From NCBI GenBank assembly GCA_030549175.1, contig JAUKUA010000003.1:620001-684000 (forward strand): a DNA stretch of 64,000 bases, read 5' to 3'. The notes under the pieces are model-generated. The model worked only from the letters and a program-made list of their open reading frames with translations, did not search any database and was not told where the DNA came from. This document shows, piece after piece, positions 12,191 to 22,332 of this stretch (positions within the stretch are counted from its first letter, which is position 1; each line of letters starts with the position of its first letter). Position numbers and translations under genes: made by a program. This DNA comes from Lasiosphaeris hirsuta. Taxonomy: Eukaryota > Ascomycota > Sordariomycetes > Sordariales > Lasiosphaeriaceae.

Positions 12191-13392
12191 ATGAAGAGTA
12201 CTGTGGCAGTTCCCGAATACCACCATACCGAGCGCTGACCAGTCTCGCTCCGGGACAACAGTTGAAGATCTGAAGCTTGGCTATCCCCGATTGACGGCTT
12301 TGCTGACGGCGGAACCTAATTTTTTCGTCGCGCGTCGGTTTACCCGCCTCCATACTCGCCGCGTCTTGTTTGCCCAAGATAGGCTGACCGAGCTCGAGGC
12401 GAGGTTGGACCAAATCGATGCTGATGATCGACACCGCATCCACTTGGCATCGCGGCGTCACGATGCCAATCAGGAGAGAGCTGCTGTGATGCGAGACGTG
12501 GAGGTTGCGCTGCGGGACTATGGTAAGAGACGAATCAAGGTTGGATTCCCATCCGGTCTCACCTTTGACCGGTCTTGCAGCCTGCTGACAGTTGATCGCT
12601 GCCTTCGCCTTACGAAGAATGCGCCATCGTGTCGTACCGCGCCGTGGCGGCGCTGCCATACCCCAACAACTTCGACGTGGCGAGCCTAGAGAATTGGATC
12701 TACAACAACAAGCCGCTCATTCAAGAGGAGTCAGAGTTTACCCGCCACAGGAACGACCTATTCGCCGTTGCCCCGCGGCCAGCTCTGGGACCGTTTGATA
12801 GCTGGGTGCATAGACTCCTCCGCTTTCGTTCCTTGGGCCGCCCAGCCGAGACGGTACGTAAAAGCTCCCTGGCGGTGGGGGAGCACAAAAGTCACCTACC
12901 TTGGCTAGAATCGAGGATGCCACGCTGACAGCGCCTAGTTCCTTGCCTCAAAAGTTGTCACCCTTGATGGTTCCCCTTTATCGTCACAGCTCTAGGTAGC
13001 AAGCTGATAGCAATGCAGGCCCAAGATCTCGAGAGCCAGGACATCAATGTCCACCTTCGGTCGTCGAGGAGAGTGGGGCGCGTTGTTGGGGCCGTGGGAA
13101 CCATCGCTGTCGTTCTTGTCATCACAATTCCAATCGCCATCACCTACCTCGTCCATAACCAAGCGGCACGGCTCTGCGTAGTACTGTTCTCGGTTGTCGC
13201 GGCCACCCTATCGCTGAAACTTCTCACTTTGGCAAGACGGGTAGAAGTCTTTGTCGGAACGGCTACGTGAGTAGAGAAAGCCCGACACGGCGATGCGGTC
13301 AAGAAGAGAAAAAAATCCATGTTCCAGCCGCTAATAACGTGGTTGGCAGCTACGCCGCCATCCTCATCGTGTTCGTCACCCAGCTAGACTAG
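12191..13392 (+). CDS. DUF6594 family membrane protein, about 275 aa, four introns
   Basis: Matches the fungal DUF6594 family, which has an N-terminal coiled-coil block and C-terminal membrane spans; its function is unknown and the family is often found near HET/NLR-type genes. Secure exons are 12262-12522 (starting GYPRLTALL), 12618 to about 12857, about 12990-13266, and 13350-13392. The 95-base intron at 12523-12617 is set by frame. The third junction has two readings, either GTAAAA at 12858 joined to 12990, or GTACGT at 12854 joined to 13004. The first exon is weak: ATG AAG A at 12191-12197, with a 64-base intron ending after branch GCTGACC. Three hydrophobic segments are visible near the end (VVLVITIPIAITYLV, CVVLFSVVAATLSL, YAAILIVFV). 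Its stop lies 9 bases before the stop of the convergent kinase-ankyrin gene. The family call is firm; the start is not. Confidence 0.75.
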
Positions 13393-13401
13393 CCGATCGT
13401 C

Positions 13402-16400
13402 TCATGCCCTGAAAGTCCCGCCCGAGGAAGCGAGCTGTGTAACGATAGCCTCGAGACTCCTCGTGAAATAGACTTTACGTTTCTCCGCCGCTCCCTCTCC
13501 AACTTTTCGGAGGCGTAGCCGTGCAACATCGACCGGATAATTGCCTTGGTAGTTTGGTGCATTGGCCGCCCCGGCCCTGAGTAGCGAGAAGACGGCCTCG
13601 TAATCCCCACACTCGGCAGCCGCGTGGAGCAGCGTGTCCCCGGTGGCCGTCACGGCGGCATTGAGCACGCTGGAGCAATGGAGCCGCGGGAACCGCTGGT
13701 GACCGGCCTCGAGGTCGCTAGAGAGTAGATATGCCAGCCGACAGCCGCCGCTCCAGCCCTGTAGCCCAAAGTAGAGGACCGAGATGCCCGCCAGCGGACC
13801 TCGGCCGATCAAGAGCGGCGCCTCGGCCATATTGATTAGGAAGGCGATGCATTCCCGTGAGTTGGACTGGATCGCGCACGCCATTGGCGAGCGGGCGGCC
13901 TCATCTTCGCAGTGGGAGAGCGCTCCGCGCTGCTGCAGCCAGCGCAGGACGTCTTGCTGATCCCCATGGGCAGCAGAATGGCCTGCGGTCGCCCCGCCTT
14001 CGCCTCTGGCCCCAAAGAGCCTGGCTATTGGCGGGTGCTTGTGGAGGCTCTCCAGCGCCGGGATTGACCCGTCAAAGGCAGAAGTGCAGATCGCCTCGAG
14101 GACCATCTCGTCATCCCCCAAGGACGCGCACCCAGAGCTGTAGTTGCTGAGGACGACATCTAATTTCTCGCTGTTTGCCCCATTGCAGCTCTCCGCCGCG
14201 TGTAGAAGCGCTGTCCGGGGGAGAGGTAGACCCGCTAGTAGGAAGGCCTCGATTATTCCACCATCCTCGCCGCTCTCGGACAGGGCCGCTTCAAAAGCGG
14301 TCAGGCCGGCCTCGTTACGCGTATCAATGTCAAACCCGGTAGCTTCGGCCTCGCTAACCAGACGTCTGGTCGTCTCGGCGGCCGCGGCCAGCCGGTCTGG
14401 CCCGTGATGTAACCACCTGGGAGCTGCGGATCAGCAGGGAAAAGACTTGTTTTGCCTTGTCGCTTCGCCACCCGGAGGTGCGATGGCTCACCTGAGCATG
14501 GGCTGCATAGCATGCGCCACGGCGTGTAGGGCCCAACCCTTGTGTTGTTCTGCCGGGAGGTAGATGCTGGCTCCGTGGTGCAGGAGCAGATCGACAATTT
14601 CGGGAAAGTGGTAATGCGACGCTAATTCCAATGGTGTGTAGAGAAATTTAGGAGGGCGGAGGTTCACATCGGCGCCCTGCTCAAGCACGGACTCGACAGC
14701 AGTCAAGCTTCTCATCGCGACGCTGACGTGGAGTGCTGAGCCTTGCTCCCGCTGTTGGCAGAGGGCATCGGCGAGGTTGAGATGGGACACGGCGTTGACC
14801 TCTGCGCCGGCATCCACGAGCAGCCTTGCAATTTCGGGAATGACGCTGCTCTCAAACACCCAGAGATTGTGAATGGCACAGTGCCCTGACGGGGTCTTAG
14901 CTGAGGCATCGGCTCCGCGCGAGACGAGCAGGCGGGTGGCCGCCGCTTGGCCGTGTCTTGTCGAGCAGTACAGCGGTGTGCTCCCCTCCATATCATGCTC
15001 ATTGATGTCAGCGCCGTGGTCAAGTAGGAGTTGTATTAGTTCCACCGCTCCACACACGGCTGCCAAGTGGAGAGTATCCTCGCTCATGTACGTCCCGTCG
15101 TTCATGCGATACAGGACGACCGGGCTATGTTGCTGGCGGAGGAGTCGCAAGCTGTCTCGTGCCAGAGCTGGATCCTCTATGTTTTTGTACCGCCTTTCGC
15201 CGTTCTCGGAGATTAGCGGAACATGACCGTGACCCTCAGCTATCACATGGTGATAGATTTTCCTGATGAGCGAGCAGTACCTTTCCCCAGCCGCCTCACC
15301 GGAAGTCAGGAGACTCTGGTGTAAGGCACCACCGAGGTGAAACAAGGTGTATCCATCGTCTTCATCAGTATCATCATCATCGCTGTCGCCGTCGCCATCG
15401 CCGTCGCCGCCGTCGTCGTCGTCATCATCATCATCATCATCATCATACCTGCCAATGTTGTCGTCGTTATCATGATCCATTTTTTCGAGGGTTTCATCAC
15501 TGCTAGGGTCGTTTTCGTTGTCATTGTAATTCCCCGGCCTGAATATGTCGCCGAGGTTATCCATTACCATTTCCGAGCCAAACCCATCTCCATCATCATC
15601 AGCACGTTGCGTATCGTCGTGAGCCTCCTCTGGCGAGGTACCTGGTCTTAATATCGGCGACGACAGGCCGAGGGCTTCGAAGACACGGTGGATAAATAGC
15701 TCGGCCGTAGCATTGTTGAATTCAGCAGCCATGGTGAGGTACCGGGCTGACTCGTTCATATCTCTCTTGCATCCCGACCCGGCTGCGAAGAAGCAACTGA
15801 GGTGCAAGCAAGACAGCCCTCTCTTCTTGTAAGTAGCCGTACCGTCCAAGGCAGATTTCTTGACCGAGTCAAATAATTCCACCTGGAGTTTCCACGACGG
15901 CGCATCGGCCACCTGATCACTTTTGTTAATAAATGTAGTTAACCCGCCTACTCTCATCGAGAAGTAACGTACCTCGAAGCGGATACCATCTGGGTTGAGC
16001 CCCGGGAGCCTGAGGGGTTGACGTTGTTGACTGGTTATTCATCCCTTGAGTACGAAAGCTATGAAGATAAGAGTCCGCGTCGGATAACTTACCCTATCAA
16101 GACCGCCAGGACGGCGGAAACCCGGGTAAAGGGGTCACCAGATGTACTCCACGGATCCGATAGCGCGATGGGATTGCTATGAGAGAAATCCGACTTGAAG
16201 ACGCACATGTCCATGGCCTCGTTCAGCTTATCCCGGTCTGGCGGTGCCAAGTCGGCAAGGGACGGGTCGTCGGCATAGCTGGCCCGGAGCCACGGTATGC
16301 TCTGCCATGATGAAGAACACTCGTCGGCAAGCTGCCGCACGTCATCGGCCACCACCGAGAAGAAGTAGTCGCGGCGATATATGCTCCACATGGTTAGACC

Positions 16401-17225
16401 CAGCGAGTACACGTCACACAGCGGAGCCAGGTGGAACGGGATCTCTCCGCTCATCTCGGCCACGAATTCGGGTGTGAACATGGGAGTCCCCCCGTAGAAG
16501 GCGCGGGCACTCTGCTGGGAGCGGCTCATGCTGAAACCTTGTTCGTCGATGATAGCACTCCCAAAGTCGTTGAGTTTGGCCACGAAGCGGACCTCGGTAT
16601 CCCGGTCGGTGTCCCGGTCGCTCGGCTCGCGGGCTGGGAACAGGAGAATATTGTCTGGCTTGATATCTCCATGGGCCACTCCATACGCGTGGAGCGCTTC
16701 GAGGCCTGCTGCGGCATCCATAGCGAGCGAATGGGCCTGGGGCAAGTCGTAAGCGGGGGGGGCCCCAGCATGCCGCGGCTGCCTGAACAGGTCACCCAGG
16801 GTCCCGAGCGCCGAGTACTCGTATACAAGAGACATGTACACCGCGCCTTCCTCCAGCTGGGGTTCCAGCACGCCCAACAGCCGCGTTATGTTGGGATGTT
16901 GGGTAAACGGCGTGTGTTTTGCGAGCTTCAGCTCGCGCAGCAGAGCCACGCTCAAAGGTTGCGCGCCTGGTCCTTCACGCTGGCCGCGCGGTGACTTGAC
17001 GGCCACCAGACCATCGGTCACCGTGCTGTTGCAGCACCTAACGTTGAAGGATCCCCCGCTGCCGAGCTCGCGTATCTCCTCTACCTCATCTGCAAAGAAT
17101 ACATCCAAGTCCTGCAGTGCAAGCACGAGTTCGCCAATGGCCCTGCTGCGCCGGCCCACCCCAGCAATACTAACCGAGCTTTGCAGCACAGCCTCGCGAC
17201 GGTTTCTGAGCCGCAGTGCGTTCAT
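13402..17225 (-). CDS. protein kinase-ankyrin repeat protein, about 1,201 aa, three introns
   Basis: Ser/Thr-type protein kinase fused to ankyrin repeats. Exons are 17225-16093, 16009-15973, 15912-14492 and 14416-13402. Introns are 83 bases (GTAAGT...CTCAG), 60 bases (GTACGT...GATCAG, which could also be read through in frame) and 75 bases (GTGAGC...CCCAG). The kinase domain spans about 50-375. It has a Gly loop (GSGGSF, 55-60), the ATP Lys K77, Glu E98, catalytic D187 in HGDIKPDN, and DFG at 220-222, so it should be active. After the kinase comes a Sel1-like or helical linker and an acidic Asp-rich tract encoded by a triplet repeat. At least eight ankyrin-type units follow, to the C-terminus. 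It diverges from the caspase-pseudokinase gene across 298 bases and is tail-to-tail with DUF6594. A role in signalling for recognition or cell death is inferred from this context. Confidence 0.88.
15370..15447. repeat. in-frame (GAT/GAC)n repeat coding poly-Asp
   Basis: The plus strand reads a run of ATC/GTC triplets, which on the minus strand encodes Asp/Gly-rich sequence inside the kinase-ankyrin protein, including about eleven consecutive Asp. Length variation among strains would stay in frame. Confidence 0.9.
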
Positions 17226-17523
17226 TCTTTGCCTGGTTGGGAGGTGTGCTCTCGTGGAGGGGGGTTAGGATGTGGAGGGGTAAGATGCGCAGGGGCCGGA
17301 CGTGCTTGTTGACGATGGTAAGTAGTTGCGGAAAAGAGGGGGTGCGTGATTGATTTTATGCACGTAGAAATCATAATGGCGGTCAGCCGCGTTTGGTGTC
17401 CCGTTGGGTAATGTCGGCTTAGGGCCTCTCGCCGAAAACACACACAAGTTCTCTCGCATCTGACCGTCGGCTGAGAAACGCAAGCTGCCTAAACCGAGTC
17501 GCATCACGGAGTTGGGCGCGCAA
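17226..17523. promoter_or_regulatory. shared divergent promoter region, 298 bp
   Basis: The only DNA between the start codons of the kinase-ankyrin gene (minus) and the caspase-pseudokinase gene (plus). Both promoters and leaders must lie here or overlap the genes, so co-regulation is likely. No clear TATA box or known operator was recognised. Confidence 0.6.
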
Positions 17524-19971
17524 ATGCCCGTATCACCAACAAGGCAGCCATCCCCAATGGCACCAATGGCTCCGCCCCAGGAAGCCGTCGGCGCTTTGGC
17601 AGCCGGGTTGCAGCAGAGCCTAACCAAGGCCTTTGGAAGCAAATCAAGCCCCTACGACCGCGTCGGCGTTCTGGTGCTCTGCTGGGCCGAGGACGACTTT
17701 CCCATTTCGTGCAGGGCAGAAGCGCTAAAGGTTGCCAATATCCTGGAGAGTGGGTATTGCTACGAGGTCGAGACATTCCTCATACCCGTCCAAAACTCGC
17801 GCGCGTCGCAGAACGCTCTCGAGGCAGCCGTTGTTGGGTTCAAGCAAAGGTACGACATGGATGGGGAAGCGAACTTGATGATTGTGTACTATAGCGGACA
17901 TGCCGATCCCGACGAGCACCGGGGCAAGGCCGTGTGGACCGCGTGAGTCCCCCCCCCCCCCCCCCGATTCCACACCAGTGTCACCATCGAGTGAGAATGT
18001 GGGACTAACTGTGCACTTTGTCTACATAGGCGCAGAGCCGGAGAGCCGCGGGTAGACTGGTTCCAAGTCCAGCCGATGCTCTTCCGGTGCCGCTGCGACG
18101 TTTTGCTTGTCCTTGACTGTTGCCATGCGTCCCTCGCTACCAAAGGCCGAGATGAGGGGCGGTTAGAGGTCATCGCAGCCACCGACGACGCCGGCTGGAC
18201 GCCTCGGCCAGGTCCCCAGTCGTTCACGCACTTCTTGGTCGAGATTTTGCAAGGGGCGCTTCAGGAGAACAAGGCAGTCCGCGTGCTCGAGGTCCAAAAG
18301 CTTCTGAACGAGAGAGCCTGCCGGAATCCGTTCTACATAAACATGAGGGATGACCCCAAATCCAGCATCCTACTATCTCCGCTGCCCGACCGGGAGACGT
18401 CGACGGACTCTCGGGCGCCGACCATACCGGACCCTTTAGCCTCCCTCACATTCACCGTCTCCCTTGGGGAGACGCTGTCCCTCACTGCTATCAGAGAGAT
18501 CGGTGACTGGCTCAAAAATACCGCCCCCAGCCTAATCATGCGCGTCAACGTCGACCGCGTAGTCGACTTGTCGGCGGGGATCCAGGAATTTGCGTTTGGG
18601 CGCGATGCGTCGGGAGTCGAGGGGCGGCTGATCGACAGCTGCGACGACAACGATCGTAGCTCGTTCCTCTCCTTGGTAAAGGGCCTGGCCTTGGATGTGG
18701 GCGAAGCGCGGGCGCGCATGACAGCGACGGACGTCAGCACGGCAGACGCCGATGACCAACAACCCGCCCGTGTGGCTGCCGAAGCCTGGAGCAAACTGGA
18801 CGACCGCGTCAATCGCGTCTTCCGGGCTCTGCTCTGCCTGATATCCGGACACAGCAGCTTCCAGGAGCCGGACCAGCTCAAGGCTCTGCTCTCCAACGAG
18901 ACGGCCGGGCGGGCAGGGTTGGTCAAGCCCCTGCAGCTCAGCCTGGTCGCCATCAACCCGGATACGCTGCCTCGGCCGAGCCCTACTTCGTGCTCGGTCA
19001 GGTTCGATAGACTGTGCAGCGATGGTGATGTCTATGTCACCGGTTGGCATGAGAATGGTGAGCGCCTCATTGTCGAGCTGGTGCCCGGAAACGAGCTTGA
19101 GTCCGACTTGTGGAGAACGCAGACGCTTTTATCGCAGCCTATCCCTGAGAGCCTCCGCATAGCACAGTGTGTCGGCGTGATTACGGAACCCACCACACGG
19201 CGCCGAGGCCTGGTGTTCAGCCCGGGGTGTAGTTTCCAGTCGGCAGCGCGCCTAGTTGACGTCTTCGGCGAGGATGCAGCCACCCCGCCCCTCGAGCACA
19301 GATTTCGGATTGCCTACGAGCTGGCCCTGTCTCTTCAAGCTATCCACCTGGTCCGGTGGGTACACAAAGGCGTTCGCGCCAGCAATGTCTTGATTCTGCG
19401 AGGTAACGACGGATCCTTGGAACCATACCTCCTCGGGTTCAGGATGTCACGGGAAGGGGTAGAGGGTATCGCGTCTCTCATGCTCCCCGAATATCGTGCC
19501 GAACATCTAATCTACCTGCCGGGTAGTCGCTGGGGCAACCCTAGGGAGAAGTTCACCTACCAGCACGACGTATACGCAATGGTATGTTGCTAGCCGCCCG
19601 CCCCGGGCCCTTCTCTATCATATCAAGCACCCTTCTCATCTCTTCCCTTCCAGGGTATCTTGCTGCTCGAAATTGGCCTCTGGGCCTCGTGGCGGACGAT
19701 TGATCCACGTCTTAAGCGGCCGCGAATTACCTACGATACGGTTCGCAGCCATCTCGCCGAGATCTGCAGGGGTTATCTCACCGAGGCGATGGGCACCCGG
19801 TACGCAACAGTCGTTGCGCACTGCTTGGACGACTGGGATGGAGGCCAGGGAAAGGCGAAGACTCGCATGGATTACGAGAAGGAAGTTGTCTCTGTCCTTC
19901 AGGAGCTATGGGCTGCGCTCTCGTGCTCTCCCCAGCTACCCTGTGGCGCATTTCCACATCTTAATTCTTAG
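17524..19971 (+). CDS. caspase-like (C14) domain-pseudokinase fusion protein, 762 aa, two introns
   Basis: Exons are 17524-17942, 18030-19581 and 19654-19971. Introns are 87 bases (GTGAGT, includes a 17-C run, ends ATAG) and 72 bases (GTATGT...CCAG). All phases agree. The N-terminal caspase/metacaspase p20-like domain (about 45-205) has H126 in YYSGHAD and C171 in LDCCHAS, the expected catalytic pair. A middle region of about 250 residues is unassigned. The C-terminal part (about 470-740) matches the kinase-like module of fungal HET-s/prion-inhibition proteins. There the catalytic loop reads HKGVRASNV (H585) with Gly where the Asp should be, and no DFG follows, so it should be a pseudokinase. 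The blocks YQHDVYAM-GILLLEIGLW are typical. Proposed role: protease effector controlled by a pseudokinase in cell death or recognition. That is inference. Its divergent neighbour is an intact kinase. Confidence 0.87.
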
Positions 19972-20036
19972 GTAGCTTGATCCAAACCCTTGTATTGTGA
20001 TTCTTGCCGTAGTCCCTCTTCTCCCGAACGACACAA

Positions 20037-20465
20037 TCAAATCCGGTATCTCAAGTGCTCTCCAGCCTCGGTCGACTCGTTTTTGGTCGCCGTATCCTGC
20101 ACGCGGTATGTCTCACCACCTTGGACCTCTACCACGGTGCATGGCCCAACCGCCCCTCGAACCGTAGGTTTCACGACCCATACTGTGTCGTCTTTCTGAA
20201 ATTTCGAGGCGGTCGGGTACTGCAAAATGACGGGGCTCGTCAGTCCTCTGCTCATCTGTGTCCCGCAAACGGCCAAAAAAAAACCCCCCCACTTGGACAG
20301 GAATTCACTTACATCAGGAGCGGTATCTCTTCGCCTGTCCACGTACGACTTCCAATCTGGCGCCTCGTTGTGGTGGTCGGCTTTGCCGTCGGCGGCACCG
20401 TTCCCGCTGCTAGCATTTGATAGGGGTAACTGAGAAGGCCGCCCCGCCCCATCGTCCGTCGCCAT
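20037..20465 (-). CDS. small protein with compact beta-type C-terminal domain, 111 aa, one intron
   Basis: Exons are 20465-20313 and 20219-20037, separated by a 93-base intron (GTAAGT...TTGCAG) that could be read through in frame but has perfect splice ends. The N-terminal half is Ser/Gly/Asp-rich and probably disordered. The C-terminal 55 residues (FQKDDTVWVV, GPCTVVEVQGGETYRV) resemble an SH3-like small domain. From memory, such domains also occur on or beside fungal NLR-like, patatin or HeLo proteins, but I cannot name the family with certainty. The gene is convergent with the caspase-pseudokinase gene, stop codons 65 bases apart. It could be a small partner or regulator of that protein; this is inference. 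It has no signal peptide. Confidence 0.65.
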   Translation of the reverse strand: MATDDGAGRPSQLPLSNASSGNGAADGKADHHNEAPDWKSYVDRRRDTAPDVSEFLSKWGGFFLAVCGTQMSRGLTSPVILQYPTASKFQKDDTVWVVKPTVRGAVGPCTVVEVQGGETYRVQDTATKNESTEAGEHLRYRI

Positions 20466-21067
20466 GTTATCAAATTTTCGCGTAGATCCCAGTACCCGGT
20501 GGCGAGTAGTTTGATGGGATCGTTGGGGTGTCGCAGGTATGACTTGACTTGGTTCTAAGCTGCGGTAATTTTGTGGACTGTGGTTATGGTTATCTTTGGC
20601 GGTCCGATCCTAGTGGTTGCTCGTCGGACCGCCAATCGCTCCGTCGTGTCGTCAGCCAATGAACAGGAGGGTTGTCACCGATTTTTTGTGAGAGGCTCTG
20701 CAGCCTTCAATGTTACCAGGTGGACCATGTGTTGCATAACGCCGTCGTATTATCTCGACGAAAATCTAGCCCAAGCCACTGATCATCATATGAGGTTCAA
20801 GATTTGTTCGGAGTTGATAGGGTCCCCGCATAGCTGATAGTTCGACCCAGTCCCTAATGACATCCGCGCGGCGGACCCCATGATTGACTGGCTGGCCCAA
20901 GCCTGAGGAAGCCCCAAACACAAATGCTAACGACTTGATTTGCAAGCGCGTCTGTGTGATCATCCACCCCCGAGTCCTCCACTTACTACGTCTACGGCAG
21001 ATCCAGAAGCTTTCTATCAGTGACAACGAGCTAACTTGTCCTCGCAGCCTCTGGGCCCCTGTGCCTA
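20466..21067. other. intergenic, no clear gene
   Basis: The upstream part serves the 111-aa gene. Positions 20766-21067 are open on the minus strand just after the HNH relic and may be its decayed 3' part, but I cannot match the translation to an HNH C-terminus. Confidence 0.35.
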
Positions 21068-21811
21068 TCATGTTCGCCTAAAGTACTTTGCCATTTTGGA
21101 CCGGTACTCTTCCTTCGAGTTCGCGCTAAACGGGACAATATGACAGATCTCGGCGTTACCAGTACGAAGAACAACGCAACGGTAATCGTCAAGCCTTGCC
21201 CGCTCTTGTTTTTCTTTATCGTCTCGTGTGGCCTCGGGGTTACTGTCTTTATTGTCGTAGCTCTTGTCGGAGCGTTGCCCCATTCCGCGAATCTCGGCTA
21301 CCTTTTAATTCATGGCAGGTTCGGCAAGTGTAAGAAGGGCTTCGTCATCTACATTCCGAGTCTTGGTCATCACTAAAGCATACAATGTATTAGTAGGGGG
21401 ATGCTGATTGGTAGGTAGATATTCACTGGTTTTAACGAATCAAGGCATGACAAATAGGGCCTCAAGGAGATTATCGAGGGTCGACGCATCAAATGCCCTC
21501 GCGCGGAGTGTCGTGAGATCGATCGTCATAATTGTAGCAATGACAATTTGGGAAAGCGGCTTGGATTCCTCCTTCGGAAGACTAGTGAGCTCGGAAAAGT
21601 TTCTTTTGCAGCGTGCCTCAAGTTTACGCATATAAAAACGTCTGTCTTCGGCCTCCTCGATCGGCAAGAGATGCTTCGTGGGTTCGCGCTCCGGAACCGC
21701 TGTTAGGAGGCGATGTAGACCGTCAAGTTGGTGCGGCGCTACATCTTCCCTGGCCAGGAAAATATCCAGTAGCTTATGTCAGTCCTCGGGGACGGGGTTA
21801 ATTCCCGCCAT
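21068..21811 (-). pseudogene. broken HNH-nuclease-type gene
   Basis: A fungal HNH (HNH_2-like) gene in decay. The N-terminal helical part starts at the Met at 21811 and is interrupted after ten codons by TGA where homologs would carry Arg (CGA), a C-to-T change. The frame then runs to 21440 and ends in another stop. The HNH core lies at 21283-21068, with the motif CVVLRTGN-AEICHIVPFS holding the first Cys and His of the site, and it stops soon after. In intact fungal proteins one continuous polypeptide spans both parts and continues well beyond. The gene borders the recognition-type block, and the lesions fit RIP-like mutation. Confidence 0.6.
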
Positions 21812-22332
21812 GGTTCTTATCTGGATGGGAGTTGACCGCTCAAATAGAGGCAAGCTGTCGAGGTTGCTGCCGCGCGCGAGGGTGGGAGACAAGATACTTG
21901 GTGGCAGCAGTAAGAGGTTTTGGTGAGAGTGGTTTGCAAACGAAAGAAGTTTTGGTTTGGAAGGAAGATGAAAGTCGAGTCTTGTCTATATTCTCAGCAA
22001 AATTTTTGAACTAGCTGGGGCTCGACCTAATTGTATTTTCGAGAGCTACGCCCCCCCACCCGCGCCCCCCCAGAAAAAACACCCACCCAAAACCCTCACC
22101 CCGTCATCGTTTCAGGTCATCGATGACGGGGTCGAGTTTTTTTTTTTTTTTTGGAGGGGTTGTGGGCGCAGCTGTCGTGAATCACGTAAATAAGCTGTGG
22201 GTTAGGGTGGCAAGCGGTTGCCAAAAAAAAATAAAAAATAAAAAATCGAGACTCATTACCTGGAAGACTTAATAGCAAGCTCAGTTTCTATACAACAAAA
22301 AGTCACTACAGGTACCTACATTTCTCCAATTT
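21812..22332. other. repeat-rich non-coding DNA
   Basis: Contains C-runs, a 12-bp inverted repeat (22098-22132), a T-run (22137-22152) and A-rich DNA after TGGCAAGCGGTTG at 22208, a sequence found again in inverted form at 58347-58359. Probably the remains of a transposon end. Confidence 0.45.
22098..22132. repeat. perfect 12-bp inverted repeat with 11-nt loop
   Basis: Arms ACCCCGTCATCG and CGATGACGGGGT, loop TTTCAGGTCAT, followed by a T-run. On the plus strand this has the shape of a hairpin plus U-tract. Confidence 0.85.

Noticed and set aside
12126..12659. Minus-strand frame over the DUF6594 gene
   Set aside because: No domain and no splice logic; the plus strand matches a family through five exons.
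15306..15651. Met/Thr-rich and Ile/Val-rich frames
   Set aside because: Out-of-frame readings of the Asp triplet repeat.
3223..20960. Similarity between CCCC(A/G)AACACAAATGCTA sequences near 3230 and 20912
   Set aside because: The match is about 20 bases with a mismatch and does not extend; probably chance or too decayed to support.
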